NCBI GenBank assembly: GCA_036267955.1
Contig: DATAVB010000087.1
Location: 1-64,000, forward strand
Origin: DATAVB01 sp036267955
GTDB taxonomy: Bacteria; Actinomycetota; Actinomycetes; Mycobacteriales; QHCD01
Length of the DNA: 64,000 nt
Reading direction: 5' to 3'
The notes below the pieces were generated by a model. It was not told the origin of the DNA, ran no database searches, and saw nothing but the letters and a program-made list of their open reading frames with translations. The translations under genes and the position numbers were made by a program. How positions within the stretch are numbered: position 1 is the first letter of the stretch; every line of letters begins with the position of its first letter. Shown piece by piece: positions 51,225 through 59,605 of the stretch.

Positions 51225-52351
51225 GCCGGCTCCGCGCCGACGAGCTTGCGCTCGGAGTCGGTACGGGCCGCCCGCATGGCCTGCTTGCGTTCCAGGGTGG
51301 ACCGGAAATCCACGTAATGCGGCAGTTTCAGGTGCTCCAGGAAGCCCGACGCCTCGACCCCGTCGAGGGTCATCAGCACCTCCTGGGCGACTCCGGTGGC
51401 GCCGGCGTCACGGTGCACCGCCAGATCCAGCCCGGCCATCGCGATGGCCTTGCGTTCGTTGTGGCCGAAGCAGAGGCCATATCCCACGTCGATGCGGGAG
51501 CGGTCCTCGGTGGGCCGGTCCAGGTCGTCGAACGTCTCCACGTCGGTGGCCCGCACCTCGGTGACGGTCACCGGGTTGCCGGTGACCGGGTGGCGCACCC
51601 GGACCGGCAGGCTCCCGTGCCGCACCTCGCCGGGAATCTCGTGGCCGGGCTTGCGCGGATCGAAGCGCTGCGTGTACCAGAGATGGGTCAGGGCGCCGGT
51701 CTCCGCGCGGGCCAGCGCGGACAGGACGGCCGAGCGCGGCGCGCCCGGCCGGGCCGGGCTGCGGGTGATGTCGTACGGCTCCGGATCGGCGCCGGTGCGC
51801 CGTTCCACCAGCAGATCCATGCCGCGCAACAGGTTCAGCACCCGGGGCGGGTAGCGGTCGGCATGCTCGGCCCGGCTGTGGCTGTGGCTGTGGGCGTGGG
51901 CGTCGCCGGGCTGGTGATTGTGCGGCTCGGCGGCGGCCCGCGCCTCGTCCTCCGGCATCAGATCCAGCAGCCGGCCGACGTAGTCCAGGGTTCGGCCCAG
52001 GATCTGCCGCCCGGGCGGGTTGCGGAAGGCCGAGCTGATCCGGCGCAGCGCCCGCAGCTCGGTGACCGGAACGGCCTCGCTGTAGGCCAGCCGAGGCAAC
52101 GTGGAGCGGTGTGCCCGCAGCAGCTGGGCCGCTTCGAGCACGTCGCCTTCGGACTGCCGGATGGCGCGGGCGGCCAGGTCGGGCGCCCACAGCCCGGCCT
52201 CACCCATCACCCGGTCGACCGCGAACCGCAGCCGTTCGATGATCTGGTCGGTGGCCAGCCACTCGCTGCCGCCACTGTCGCGGCCGCGTCGGACCAGCTC
52301 CTCGGCGGCGAGAATCGCGTCGTCGCCGCCGCGGGCGCCTGCGTACCCCAT
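51221..52351 (-). CDS. phnI: C-P lyase nucleosidase subunit PhnI with histidine-rich insert
   Basis: A 376-residue subunit that, with PhnG, PhnH and PhnL, couples phosphonate to the ribose of ATP. Conserved parts are GYAGARGGDDAILAAEEL, SAVLSALARAETGALTHLWY, QRFDPRKPGHEIPGEVRHG, VGYGLCFGHNERKAIAMAGL and ASGFLEHLKLPHYVDFRSTL. Residues 144-163 form an insertion with seven histidines (AHAHSHSHSR at its centre) that I do not expect in the E. coli protein; it could bind zinc or nickel. AAGGAGAA precedes the ATG, which shares one base with the phnH stop. Confidence 0.95.
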   Translation of the reverse strand: MGYAGARGGDDAILAAEELVRRGRDSGGSEWLATDQIIERLRFAVDRVMGEAGLWAPDLAARAIRQSEGDVLEAAQLLRAHRSTLPRLAYSEAVPVTELRALRRISSAFRNPPGRQILGRTLDYVGRLLDLMPEDEARAAAEPHNHQPGDAHAHSHSHSRAEHADRYPPRVLNLLRGMDLLVERRTGADPEPYDITRSPARPGAPRSAVLSALARAETGALTHLWYTQRFDPRKPGHEIPGEVRHGSLPVRVRHPVTGNPVTVTEVRATDVETFDDLDRPTEDRSRIDVGYGLCFGHNERKAIAMAGLDLAVHRDAGATGVAQEVLMTLDGVEASGFLEHLKLPHYVDFRSTLERKQAMRAARTDSERKLVGAEPA

Positions 52352-53001
52352 CAGTGTTCTCCTTCTGTTCCGGATCCTTCTGTGCTGGGCTTTTCGCACG
52401 TCTCGATACGGATGCGGCTGCTGCGGGGCAGGGCCGCGACCCGCCCGTCGGCGGCCACCAGGAAGGTGTCGACGCCGGCCGGAAATTCGGCGTTGGCCAG
52501 GCTCAGCGCCTCGAGCACGTCGGCCGGGATCCCGGAGATCCGCAGCTCGTTCTCGTCCACCACGCCGGGCCCACGCAGGTGCAGGGTCACCGGCGCATCC
52601 GGCCCGCCCAACGCCGATGCCGCGATCACCAACCGGCTGCCCTGCTCGGGATGCAGCGCGTCCCCGCGGGCGAGCGTCAGGATTTCGGCCGCCGTCGGCG
52701 TACGCAGCGCCACCACGAGTTGTGCGGTGGCCAGCGGCGCGGCCGACGCACCGGTCGCGGAGTGCAGCGCGACCGCCCAGCGCTCGCCGTCCTCCAGCAC
52801 GGCCAGCGACACCTCGACATCGGCCAGCCCGGCGGCCACCACGGCCGCCGGTGGAACCTCCGGCTGGGCCGCAAGCTCCAGCGTGCGGACGGTGCCGGGA
52901 CGGCACAGCACGTCGATCAGCAGCCGAAAGTCCTGCTGGGACTGGGTCGGCGTCCGGGTCAGCGCCCTGATCGCCGAGCCCGCGACGACGGAGGCGGTCA
53001 T
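52351..53001 (-). CDS. phnH: C-P lyase core subunit PhnH
   Basis: A 216-residue core subunit that dimerises within the PhnGHIJ complex. Matching segments are TPTQSQQDFRLLIDVLCRPG, TVRTLELAAQP, EILTLARGDALHPEQGSRLV, LHLRGPGVVDENELRISGIP and ALSLANAEFPAGVDTFLVAA. The ATG at 53001 overlaps the phnG stop; an upstream in-frame ATG would run back into phnG. Structural role; no independent activity is known. Confidence 0.93.
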   Translation of the reverse strand: MTASVVAGSAIRALTRTPTQSQQDFRLLIDVLCRPGTVRTLELAAQPEVPPAAVVAAGLADVEVSLAVLEDGERWAVALHSATGASAAPLATAQLVVALRTPTAAEILTLARGDALHPEQGSRLVIAASALGGPDAPVTLHLRGPGVVDENELRISGIPADVLEALSLANAEFPAGVDTFLVAADGRVAALPRSSRIRIETCEKPSTEGSGTEGEH

Positions 53002-53462
53002 GTCAGCTCCTCGAAAACGACTGCGGTGGGGGCGATCTCGTCCCATTCGGCGGCATGCTGGCGGTCCCGGCGGGCGGCGACGCTCCGGCACAGTTCCTCG
53101 ACCTCACCGGCGTGCTCGTCGCCAGACGCCGCGACCGCGTCGAGGATTGCCGCGGCCAGCCCGGCCATCCGGTCGTCACCGCCGCGCATCGACCAGCCGG
53201 CCGCGCCGCGCAGTTCCACCGTGCAGTCGGTGACCAGCACCTCGCCGAGATAGAAGCGTTCCTCGGCCACCGGCTCACGTACCTGCATCAGCACCAGGCC
53301 GACCTGCGGCGGCTTGACGACGGTGAGCTCGCCGAGCGCACCGTCGGTAAACAGCCGTTCGGCCAGGGAAACCAGCTCGTCGGGTCGCGCGGCGGCCAAC
53401 AATTCGGCCCGCCGATCAGCGCTCAGTGTCGTGTCCACTCGTACCTTCCGTGGGGTGGTCAT
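52998..53462 (-). CDS. phnG: C-P lyase core subunit PhnG
   Basis: A 154-residue core subunit of the C-P lyase complex. It shows AELLAAARPDELVSLAERL, VVKPPQVGLVLMQVREPVAE, RFYLGEVLVTDCTVELRGAA and GWSMRGGDDRMAGLAAAILD, all family patterns. The last parts bind PhnI in the E. coli structure. It is coupled to phnF upstream and phnH downstream by four-base overlaps, and is the first structural gene of the operon after the regulator. Confidence 0.94.
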   Translation of the reverse strand: MTTPRKVRVDTTLSADRRAELLAAARPDELVSLAERLFTDGALGELTVVKPPQVGLVLMQVREPVAEERFYLGEVLVTDCTVELRGAAGWSMRGGDDRMAGLAAAILDAVAASGDEHAGEVEELCRSVAARRDRQHAAEWDEIAPTAVVFEELT

Positions 53463-54169
53463 GCCGGCACCATCAGCCGTCGCTGGTAATCGGCGCGGAT
53501 ATAGGTGCGGGCGTATTCGATGGGCTGTCCGGCGGTGGTCTCGTTCAGGCTCTGGACCAGCCAGATGTCGTCGTGGTCCTCAGTCAGCCGCATGGCGTCC
53601 CGGATCGCGGGCGGCGGCTGGACCCGGCGGATGCGCTGCCAACCGCGCCGCACCGTCAGCCCGTACCGGCCGCCCAGCGTCTGGTAGACCGAGCCGACGT
53701 CCTCCAGCGACCGGTCCAGCGCCGGCAGCGGTGCGTGCGGCAGGACGCTGGAGGCGAACCCGACCGGCTCGCCGTTCACCTCGAAGAGCCGGCGGACCAC
53801 CCAGAGGGTCGAGCCGGCTCCGAGACCGAGGTAGTCCTGTTCCAGTTTGGCGGCGCGGCGGGACTGGTTGGCCAACAGCTGATATCCGGGCCGGTCGCCG
53901 CGTTTGCGGACCGCCGCCCCGAACGAGGGAATGGAGTTCGGCGCGATCGTGATCTCGCGGCTGCCGAGCCAGTACGTGCCGGCGCTGGCCGCCCGGCGGA
54001 TCAGGCCGCGACGCTGGAATCCATCGACGATGCCGCGGGCAGCTCCCCGGCCGATGTCGAACCGCTCGGCCAGAGTCTGTTCACTCGGCAGCCGGGTGCC
54101 CGCCGGCAGCTCGCCGAATTCAGCCTCGAGCTGCGCCGAGATCGAGGCGACCGTCCTGCGCTGTGTCAC
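53459..54169 (-). CDS. phnF: GntR family phosphonate regulator PhnF
   Basis: A 236-residue repressor of the HutC/PhnF branch of the GntR family. Winged helix: ISAQLEAEFGELPAGTRLPS, EQTLAERFDIGRGAARGIVD, RRGLIRRAASAGTYW. The UTRA sensor domain follows (GAGSTLWVVRRLFEVNGEPV, IEYARTYIRADYQRRLMV). It likely senses phosphonate or phosphate status and controls the operon it heads. The start is uncertain: GTG at 54169 gives the family-like N-terminus, while a TTG at 54211 would add 14 residues; neither has a strong ribosome binding site. Confidence 0.88.
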   Translation of the reverse strand: MTQRRTVASISAQLEAEFGELPAGTRLPSEQTLAERFDIGRGAARGIVDGFQRRGLIRRAASAGTYWLGSREITIAPNSIPSFGAAVRKRGDRPGYQLLANQSRRAAKLEQDYLGLGAGSTLWVVRRLFEVNGEPVGFASSVLPHAPLPALDRSLEDVGSVYQTLGGRYGLTVRRGWQRIRRVQPPPAIRDAMRLTEDHDDIWLVQSLNETTAGQPIEYARTYIRADYQRRLMVPA

Positions 54170-54320
54170 GGCTACGAGGCTGCGGGGTCGCCCTGAACGT
54201 CCCGCAAACAACAGCGATCATTGCATCAACGCACCCATGAGTTCCTCAAACCCGGATCGTCGGACACTGCACTGGCCCGCTCACCGCGCTGAGCAACACA
54301 TCCGCCGCCCTCCGATCTAA

Positions 54321-54364
54321 CCCCGTCCCGAAACCAGGGAAAGGGCACTTCGGTCGGGACGGGG
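54321..54364. terminator. Terminator after mimR, containing a degenerate repeat unit
   Basis: CCCCGTCCCGA (54321-54331) pairs exactly with TCGGGACGGGG (54354-54364). It lies 38 bases past the mimR stop and so ends mimR transcription. The right half (54337-54360) resembles the 21-bp units at 884 and 30.8 kb (GGGAAAGGGCACTTCGGTCG against GGGTAAAGCGCACTTCGATC). Confidence 0.75.
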
Positions 54365-54402
54365 CCGGCGGATCCCCGGGACAGAGACAGACATGAGTCG
54401 GC

Positions 54403-56196
54403 TCAGTGGCTGGGGGTGACAATTCCGTATTCGTGGATTTTCCGATAAATCGTGGCTCGGGAAATACCGAGGAGTTGTGCCGCTTTGACCTTGTTTCCGT
54501 CGGCGTCGTCAAGGCTGCGCACGATGATGTCGCGTTCCACTGTCTCAAAGCGGTTGAGCTGCCGCCGCGACGTCGCGTGATATTCGGCCGGCAGGTCGGT
54601 GGGGCGGATCGACCCGGTGCGACGGCGCTGCGCGACATCTTTGAGGACCCGCCGCAATTGGCCGATGTTGCCCGGCCAGTTCGCCCGCATGAGCAGATGC
54701 ATCGCGGCCGGTGAGCAGTTCAGGTGACCGCCGTGCGAGAGCTTGCTGAGCAGCAGCGGCACCAACTCACTGAGATCCTCCACGTGCCGGCGCAGCGGAG
54801 GCACCTCGACGGTGCGTGGGAAGAGCGCCAGCAATTCGGCCAGCGGTCCGGTTTCCACGCCGGATGTCTGGGTGGCGGCCACCCAGGGAACCTTGATCCC
54901 GTGCAGCGCCCGGGCATCCTCCAACGCGGTGGCGAGGGTCTGTGCCGCTGCGCTGTCGAGCGCGTCGATGTGCCGGATCAGGAGGGTGTCGACCGGATCG
55001 TCGATCAACTCCCGTCGGACGTTCTCCTCCCAGCGGGCGGCGGTCAGCTCGGCGGCGTCGAGCGTATGCATCCGGCCGGTCGGATTCCGGCGCTGATGGA
55101 CGCCCTGGACCAGGGTGAATTTCCCGACGCCCGGCTCGCCGGCCAGCACGACCCATTCACCGCGGCCGTAGCTGGTGTCCACATCATGGCTGCAGCGCAG
55201 CCACAATGGCGCGGAGCCGACCACGCCGGGCAGAAAGATCGGGAGCATCGGCATGGCCACCCCGGTGCCGTCCTCTTCGGACTCGATGAGTTTGACCGAC
55301 AGGACTCCTCCGACGATCTCGTCCGCCCGCTGTCCGGGCACCCGGCGGCAGTGCATTCTGACCTTGCTGCCGGTGGACAGCGCCAGGGTGGCGGTACTCC
55401 GCTGATTCTCCGCCAGTGAACGGGTGGCCGACGCGAGGAGCAGGGACTGGTCGGCCGGCGCGAGCAGTTGGCGGGCCGAGTCATTCATCATCACGATGTC
55501 GTCGTTGAATGCCACGACAATTCCGGTGGTCCGCCGGCAGGCCTGCAGGTACGCCTGGAAAAGGACCAGCTCGCGCACATTGCTGTGCGTGAAGAGCGCC
55601 TGTCTGACCTGCTCGGCGGCCGTCCGGGCCAACGCGACCAGCAGTCCGCCGGCGTCCTTGCGCCAGCAGGTGAGATCGATGGCGCCGATTATCTTGCCAG
55701 AGATCGGATGCCGGATCGGCACGCCCGCGCAGGCCAGATCCTCCAGATGCTCGGCATAGTGCTCGTGGCCGAAGACGTAGGTGGGATTGCCGTCCTGCAG
55801 AGCGGTTCCGATGCCGTTCGTCCCGACGAACTGCTCGCCGTAGCTGAATCCCGGCATGAGCTCGACCCGCTCCAGATGCCGGTGCAGGTCTGCGTCCCCG
55901 GTGCGCTGGGTCAGGACGACACCGCTCGGATCGGTGAGGATCAGGCTGATCGGCTGGCCTTCCAACTGGTCGCCGAGCCGTTCCAGCACCGGTTCGGCGC
56001 CACGGATGAGTGGAGTGTCCAGGTTCTGCTCGCCCTGGTACGGATGATCGATCCGGTCGGCCGGCACCCGGAACCGCCGGGACCGCCACCACGACGCCAG
56101 GATCGCCTCCCGCACCAGATGCGGATCGACGGTCTCGGACGTGAGGAACTGGACCCGCGTGCGGGCCAGGTCTCGGTCATCGGCCGGCACTGTCAC
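54403..56196 (-). CDS. mimR: Sigma-54-activator-like regulator MimR of the monooxygenase operon
   Basis: A 597-residue AcoR/MimR-type activator. An N-terminal GAF sensor domain spans about 70-195 (LTDPSGVVLTQRTGDADLHR, EQFVGTNGIGTAL). A second sensor-type region follows (DIVMMNDSARQLL). The AAA+ module has Walker A GEPGVGKFT (353-361), but I see no GAFTGA loop, so it cannot use sigma-54 in the classical way; actinobacteria lack sigma-54. A Fis-type helix-turn-helix closes the protein (VKAAQLLGISRATIYRKIHE). It is divergent from mimABCD and should activate it in the presence of the substrate. GTG start, weakly supported. Confidence 0.88.
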   Translation of the reverse strand: MTVPADDRDLARTRVQFLTSETVDPHLVREAILASWWRSRRFRVPADRIDHPYQGEQNLDTPLIRGAEPVLERLGDQLEGQPISLILTDPSGVVLTQRTGDADLHRHLERVELMPGFSYGEQFVGTNGIGTALQDGNPTYVFGHEHYAEHLEDLACAGVPIRHPISGKIIGAIDLTCWRKDAGGLLVALARTAAEQVRQALFTHSNVRELVLFQAYLQACRRTTGIVVAFNDDIVMMNDSARQLLAPADQSLLLASATRSLAENQRSTATLALSTGSKVRMHCRRVPGQRADEIVGGVLSVKLIESEEDGTGVAMPMLPIFLPGVVGSAPLWLRCSHDVDTSYGRGEWVVLAGEPGVGKFTLVQGVHQRRNPTGRMHTLDAAELTAARWEENVRRELIDDPVDTLLIRHIDALDSAAAQTLATALEDARALHGIKVPWVAATQTSGVETGPLAELLALFPRTVEVPPLRRHVEDLSELVPLLLSKLSHGGHLNCSPAAMHLLMRANWPGNIGQLRRVLKDVAQRRRTGSIRPTDLPAEYHATSRRQLNRFETVERDIIVRSLDDADGNKVKAAQLLGISRATIYRKIHEYGIVTPSH

Positions 56197-56257
56197 CTAC
56201 CAGGTTGCGGACGCCATCGTGCGGTGGGTCACATGCTAGGGCTGGCCCGGAAGCGGC

Positions 56258-56278
56258 CGTGTCTCAAATTGAGACACG
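56258..56278. promoter_or_regulatory. MimR-type operator 1
   Basis: A perfect palindrome: arms CGTGTCTCAA and TTGAGACACG around a single A. It lies between mimR and the small gene at 56352 and matches the dyad TGTCTCA/TGAGACA-type sites of AcoR-family activators. Box 2 at 56610 shares its core. Confidence 0.7.
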
Positions 56279-56351
56279 TTCACCCTCGCACGAGCGGTGT
56301 CATGGGTTCGGTGTGTCAACGGCGATGCGATCACGCGAGGGAGGCGTTCCG

Positions 56352-56597
56352 ATGTCTCAGCCGGGACAATCCGAACAGACCTACAGTCCGTGGACAGTGG
56401 TCAATGTGGTTTTTGAACATCTCGTTGATCAAGGTTTCCATCCGGTGCTCGGCGAGGCCGGTCATCCGGGCGAGGCCGCGGAGGCACTGCTGCGTTCCCT
56501 GGGCATAACGCCCACCGCGGAAGGTGACGCCCGCCTGCGCAGCAATATCCGTGACCACCTGGCCGAGATGCGCTCAACCATGTTCGACGAGACCTGA
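56352..56597 (+). CDS. Small protein of unknown function in the mim locus
   Basis: An 81-residue protein (PWTVVNVVFEHLVDQGFHPV, LGEAGHPGEAAEALLRSLGI and so on) that I do not recognise. It is mostly helical, acidic at the end and has no membrane segment. The ATG follows GGGAGG. MimR-type palindromes flank it on both sides, so it is under the same control and may be an accessory of the monooxygenase. Confidence 0.7.
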   Translation: MSQPGQSEQTYSPWTVVNVVFEHLVDQGFHPVLGEAGHPGEAAEALLRSLGITPTAEGDARLRSNIRDHLAEMRSTMFDET

Positions 56598-56609
56598 ACG
56601 GATGTGGCG

Positions 56610-56630
56610 GCTGTCTCATATTGAGACTCG
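56610..56630. promoter_or_regulatory. MimR-type operator 2
   Basis: TGTCTCAT-A-TTGAGACT shares the TGTCTCA-TGAGAC core of box 1 with small changes. It lies 108 bases before the mimA start, in the right place to control the monooxygenase operon. Confidence 0.65.
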
Positions 56631-56737
56631 CAACGTACATGTTTCGGCTTGTAATCATGGCGTAACGCGTGCCCATCCAACCGGTTCCCGGGAATAAAGC
56701 TGTCGCCCAATCAGGAGCGACGGGTAAAGGAGTGATT

Positions 56738-58390
56738 ATGAGCCGGCAGAGCGTCGCGAAAGCCCATCAGAAGATCCAGGAGCTGTCTTGGGACCCGGTG
56801 TATCACGAGCCGGTCTCTCAATACGGCACGGATTACACGTTCCAGAAGGCGAAGAAGAAGGATCCCCTCAAACAGGTCCTCCGCTCCTACTTCCCCATGC
56901 AGGAGGAGAAGGACCACCGGGTGTATGGCGCCGAGGACGGCGCGATCCGGGGCAACATGTTCCGCCAGGTGCAAGAGCGTTGGCTGGAGTGGCAGAAGCT
57001 CTTCCTGAGCATCATTCCACTGCCAGAGATCTCCGCGGCACGCGCGATGCCACTGCTCTTCCGCACGGTCCCGAACCCGGAACTGCACAACGGTCAGGCC
57101 ATCCAGATGATCGACGAGGTCCGGCACTCGACGATCCAGCAGAACCTGAAGCGCCTGTACATGAACAACTACATCGACCCGGCCGGGTTCAACAGCAGCC
57201 TGCGCAACTTCCAGAACGACTACTGCGGCACCATCGGCCGCCAGTTCGCGGAAGGCTTCATCACCGGTGACGCCATCACGGCGGCCAGCATCTACCTGAC
57301 AATTGTGGCCGAAACGGCGTTCACCAACACGCTTTTCGTCGCCATGCCGGCGGAGGCCGCCGCGAACGGCGACTATCTACTGCCGACGGTCTTCCACTCG
57401 GTGCAGTCCGACGAGTCGCGGCACATCAGTAACGGGTACGCCACGCTGCTCATGGCGTTGTCCGACGAGAGCAACCACCAGCTGCTCGAGCGCGACCTGC
57501 GGTACGCGTGGTGGAACAACCACCGGGTCGTCGACGCGGCCATCGGCACCTTCATCGAGTACGGCACGAAGGACCGCCGCAAGGAGCGGGAAAGCTACGC
57601 CGAAATGTGGCGTCGGTGGATTTATGACGACTATTACCGCAGCTATCTCGTCCCGCTGGAGAAGTACGGTCTGACCATTCCGCACGACCTCATCGAGGAG
57701 TCGTGGAACCAGATCTGGAACAAGGGCTATGTGCACGAGGTCGCGCAGTTCTTCGCTACCGGCTGGATCGCGAACTACTGGCGCATCGACGGGATGACGG
57801 ACGAGGACTTCGAGTGGTTCGAGTTCAAATATCCCGGTTGGTACAACAAGTACGGCAAGTGGTGGGAGAACTACAACCGGCTGTCGACGCCGAACGGGCA
57901 TAACCCGATCGCCTTCGAGAATGTCGATTACGTCTATCCGCACCGCTGCTGGACCTGCATGGTTCCCTGTCTGGTCCGCGAGGACATGGTGGTCGACAAG
58001 GTCGACGGCCAGTGGCGCACCTACTGCCACGAGGCATGCCGGTGGACCGACGCCGAGGCGTTCCGCCCGACCTATCAGGGCCGGGAGACCCCGAACATGG
58101 GCAAGCTCATCGGAACGCGCGAATGGGAAACCATGTACCACAACTGGAACTTCGCCGACATCGTCAAGGACATGGGTTATGTCCGCGACGACGGCAACAC
58201 TCTGGTTGCGCAGCCGCACCTCGACCTCGACCCGAAGAAGATGTGGACACTCGATCATCTGCGTCGGCTGCCGGACTTCCCGAGTCCGAACGTCACTCTC
58301 AACGCGATGACCGACGCCGAGCGAGAAGCGTTCCACGCCGACTACATCCGGCAGGGACCGGCCGGGCGACCGGCGCCGGCTCAGACCTGA
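56738..58390 (+). CDS. mimA: Propane/phenol-type monooxygenase, large hydroxylase subunit MimA
   Basis: The 550-residue diiron hydroxylase alpha subunit. Ligands are visible as Glu97 (PLPEISAARAMP), Glu127-x-x-His130 (DEVRHSTIQQ), Glu192 (IVAETAFTN) and Glu226-x-x-His229 (DESRHISNG). The C-terminal region has the paired-cysteine motif RCWTCMVPCLV. It oxidises small alkanes, ketones or phenols at the diiron centre. ATG 56738 follows AAAGGAG. The order mimA-B-C-D matches the mycobacterial locus. Confidence 0.95.
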   Translation: MSRQSVAKAHQKIQELSWDPVYHEPVSQYGTDYTFQKAKKKDPLKQVLRSYFPMQEEKDHRVYGAEDGAIRGNMFRQVQERWLEWQKLFLSIIPLPEISAARAMPLLFRTVPNPELHNGQAIQMIDEVRHSTIQQNLKRLYMNNYIDPAGFNSSLRNFQNDYCGTIGRQFAEGFITGDAITAASIYLTIVAETAFTNTLFVAMPAEAAANGDYLLPTVFHSVQSDESRHISNGYATLLMALSDESNHQLLERDLRYAWWNNHRVVDAAIGTFIEYGTKDRRKERESYAEMWRRWIYDDYYRSYLVPLEKYGLTIPHDLIEESWNQIWNKGYVHEVAQFFATGWIANYWRIDGMTDEDFEWFEFKYPGWYNKYGKWWENYNRLSTPNGHNPIAFENVDYVYPHRCWTCMVPCLVREDMVVDKVDGQWRTYCHEACRWTDAEAFRPTYQGRETPNMGKLIGTREWETMYHNWNFADIVKDMGYVRDDGNTLVAQPHLDLDPKKMWTLDHLRRLPDFPSPNVTLNAMTDAEREAFHADYIRQGPAGRPAPAQT

Positions 58391-58409
58391 CCGCCGCAGG
58401 ACACCGGGC

Positions 58410-58444
58410 GGGGAGGACCCCGACATTCAGTTGGGGTCCTCCCC
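58410..58444 (+). terminator. Strong hairpin between mimA and mimB
   Basis: GGGGAGGACCCC pairs perfectly with GGGGTCCTCCCC around an 11-base loop, starting 20 bases past the mimA stop and 51 bases before mimB. As mimB follows on the same strand, it may be a partial terminator or an mRNA stabiliser that sets the amount of hydroxylase relative to reductase. Confidence 0.65.
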
Positions 58445-58494
58445 GCATCGGATTCACGATATGACGGTTTGTGGCCGAATGTGATGAGGGAGTC

Positions 58495-59541
58495 ATGGCA
58501 GACAAGCATCTGGTTCGCTTCGAGCCGGTGGGAATCGAGATCGAGGTCGCCGAGGACCAGACGATCCTGCGCGCGGCCGCGGAGCAGGGCATCATGCTCA
58601 TGCACGGCTGTAAAGAGGGTCAGTGCGCGTCATGCAAATCCTTCATCCTCGACGGCGATGACGTCGAGCACGACCGTTATTCGACCTTCGCCCTGCCCGA
58701 CTACGAGAAGGACGAAGGCTTCACCCTGCTGTGCCGGGCGCATGCCTATGAAGACCTGACGATCGAACTGCTCAATTACGACGAGGAGATGATCCACTCG
58801 GGACTGCCGATCCAGGAGGCGGTCGTCGAGGTGGTCTCCAACGACAACGTCACGCACGACATGCGGCATCTGGTGATCAAGCTTGTCGAGCCGACGTCGT
58901 TGAAATTCTTTCCCGGTCAGTACGTGGATTTCACCGTCCCCGACACCGAGGAGACGCGGTCGTTCTCGATGGCGAACACCTCAAGCGCGAACGGGCAGCT
59001 GGAATTCGTCATCAAGATCTATCCCGGCGGCCTCTTCTCCGAATTTCTCGACACGAAGGTCGCGCCCGGTGACCGGCTCGACATCACCGGGCCGTTCGGG
59101 GTCTTCACCCTGCGCGACGCGCCCAACGCCGATCTCATCTTTCTCGGCGGCGGGGCCGGCATGGCGCCGATCCTCGCGCTGCTGCGCACGATGGCCGAGC
59201 GCGGAATCGAACGCAAGGCGACCTTTTACTACGGGGCGCGCCGCCGGCGTGACCTGTGTTTCGAGGACGAGCTGCGCGAATTGGAGCAGCGGCTCCCCTC
59301 CTTCCATTACGTACCGGCACTGTCCGACCCGGATCCGGAAGAGGACTGGGACGGGGAGGTCGGCCTGATCACCGACGTCGTCCGCCGGCTCCAGGGGGAA
59401 TTGGCCGGTGCCGACGCGTACGTGTGTGGGCCGCCGCCGATGGTGGAGGCGGCCCTGGAACTGCTGCCCACCCTGGGAGTGGATGAAAAGCGCATGTTCT
59501 ACGACAAGTTCACGACAACCGGCGACTCGGACGAACCGTAA
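58495..59541 (+). CDS. mimB: Monooxygenase reductase subunit MimB
   Basis: A 348-residue iron-sulfur flavoprotein that passes electrons from NAD(P)H to the hydroxylase. The [2Fe-2S] ligands are Cys39, Cys44, Cys47 (HGCKEGQCASCKSF) and Cys80 (LLCRAH). The FAD motif is RSFSMAN; the NAD motif FLGGGAGMAPIL; the C-terminus ends YVCGPPPMVEAALELL. The start ATG follows GAGGGAG. This is the plant-type ferredoxin reductase architecture. Confidence 0.95.
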   Translation: MADKHLVRFEPVGIEIEVAEDQTILRAAAEQGIMLMHGCKEGQCASCKSFILDGDDVEHDRYSTFALPDYEKDEGFTLLCRAHAYEDLTIELLNYDEEMIHSGLPIQEAVVEVVSNDNVTHDMRHLVIKLVEPTSLKFFPGQYVDFTVPDTEETRSFSMANTSSANGQLEFVIKIYPGGLFSEFLDTKVAPGDRLDITGPFGVFTLRDAPNADLIFLGGGAGMAPILALLRTMAERGIERKATFYYGARRRRDLCFEDELRELEQRLPSFHYVPALSDPDPEEDWDGEVGLITDVVRRLQGELAGADAYVCGPPPMVEAALELLPTLGVDEKRMFYDKFTTTGDSDEP

Positions 59542-59605
59542 GCAGGGCCCGGGAACCAAATCCGGCATAGATGAGGAAAGCCCCTTCAGGTAAAGGAAGA
59601 AGCCG

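Noticed and set aside
53459..54320. PhnF operator upstream of phnF
   Set aside because: I looked for a TGGTATAGACCA-like dyad or another clear palindrome before phnF and saw none.
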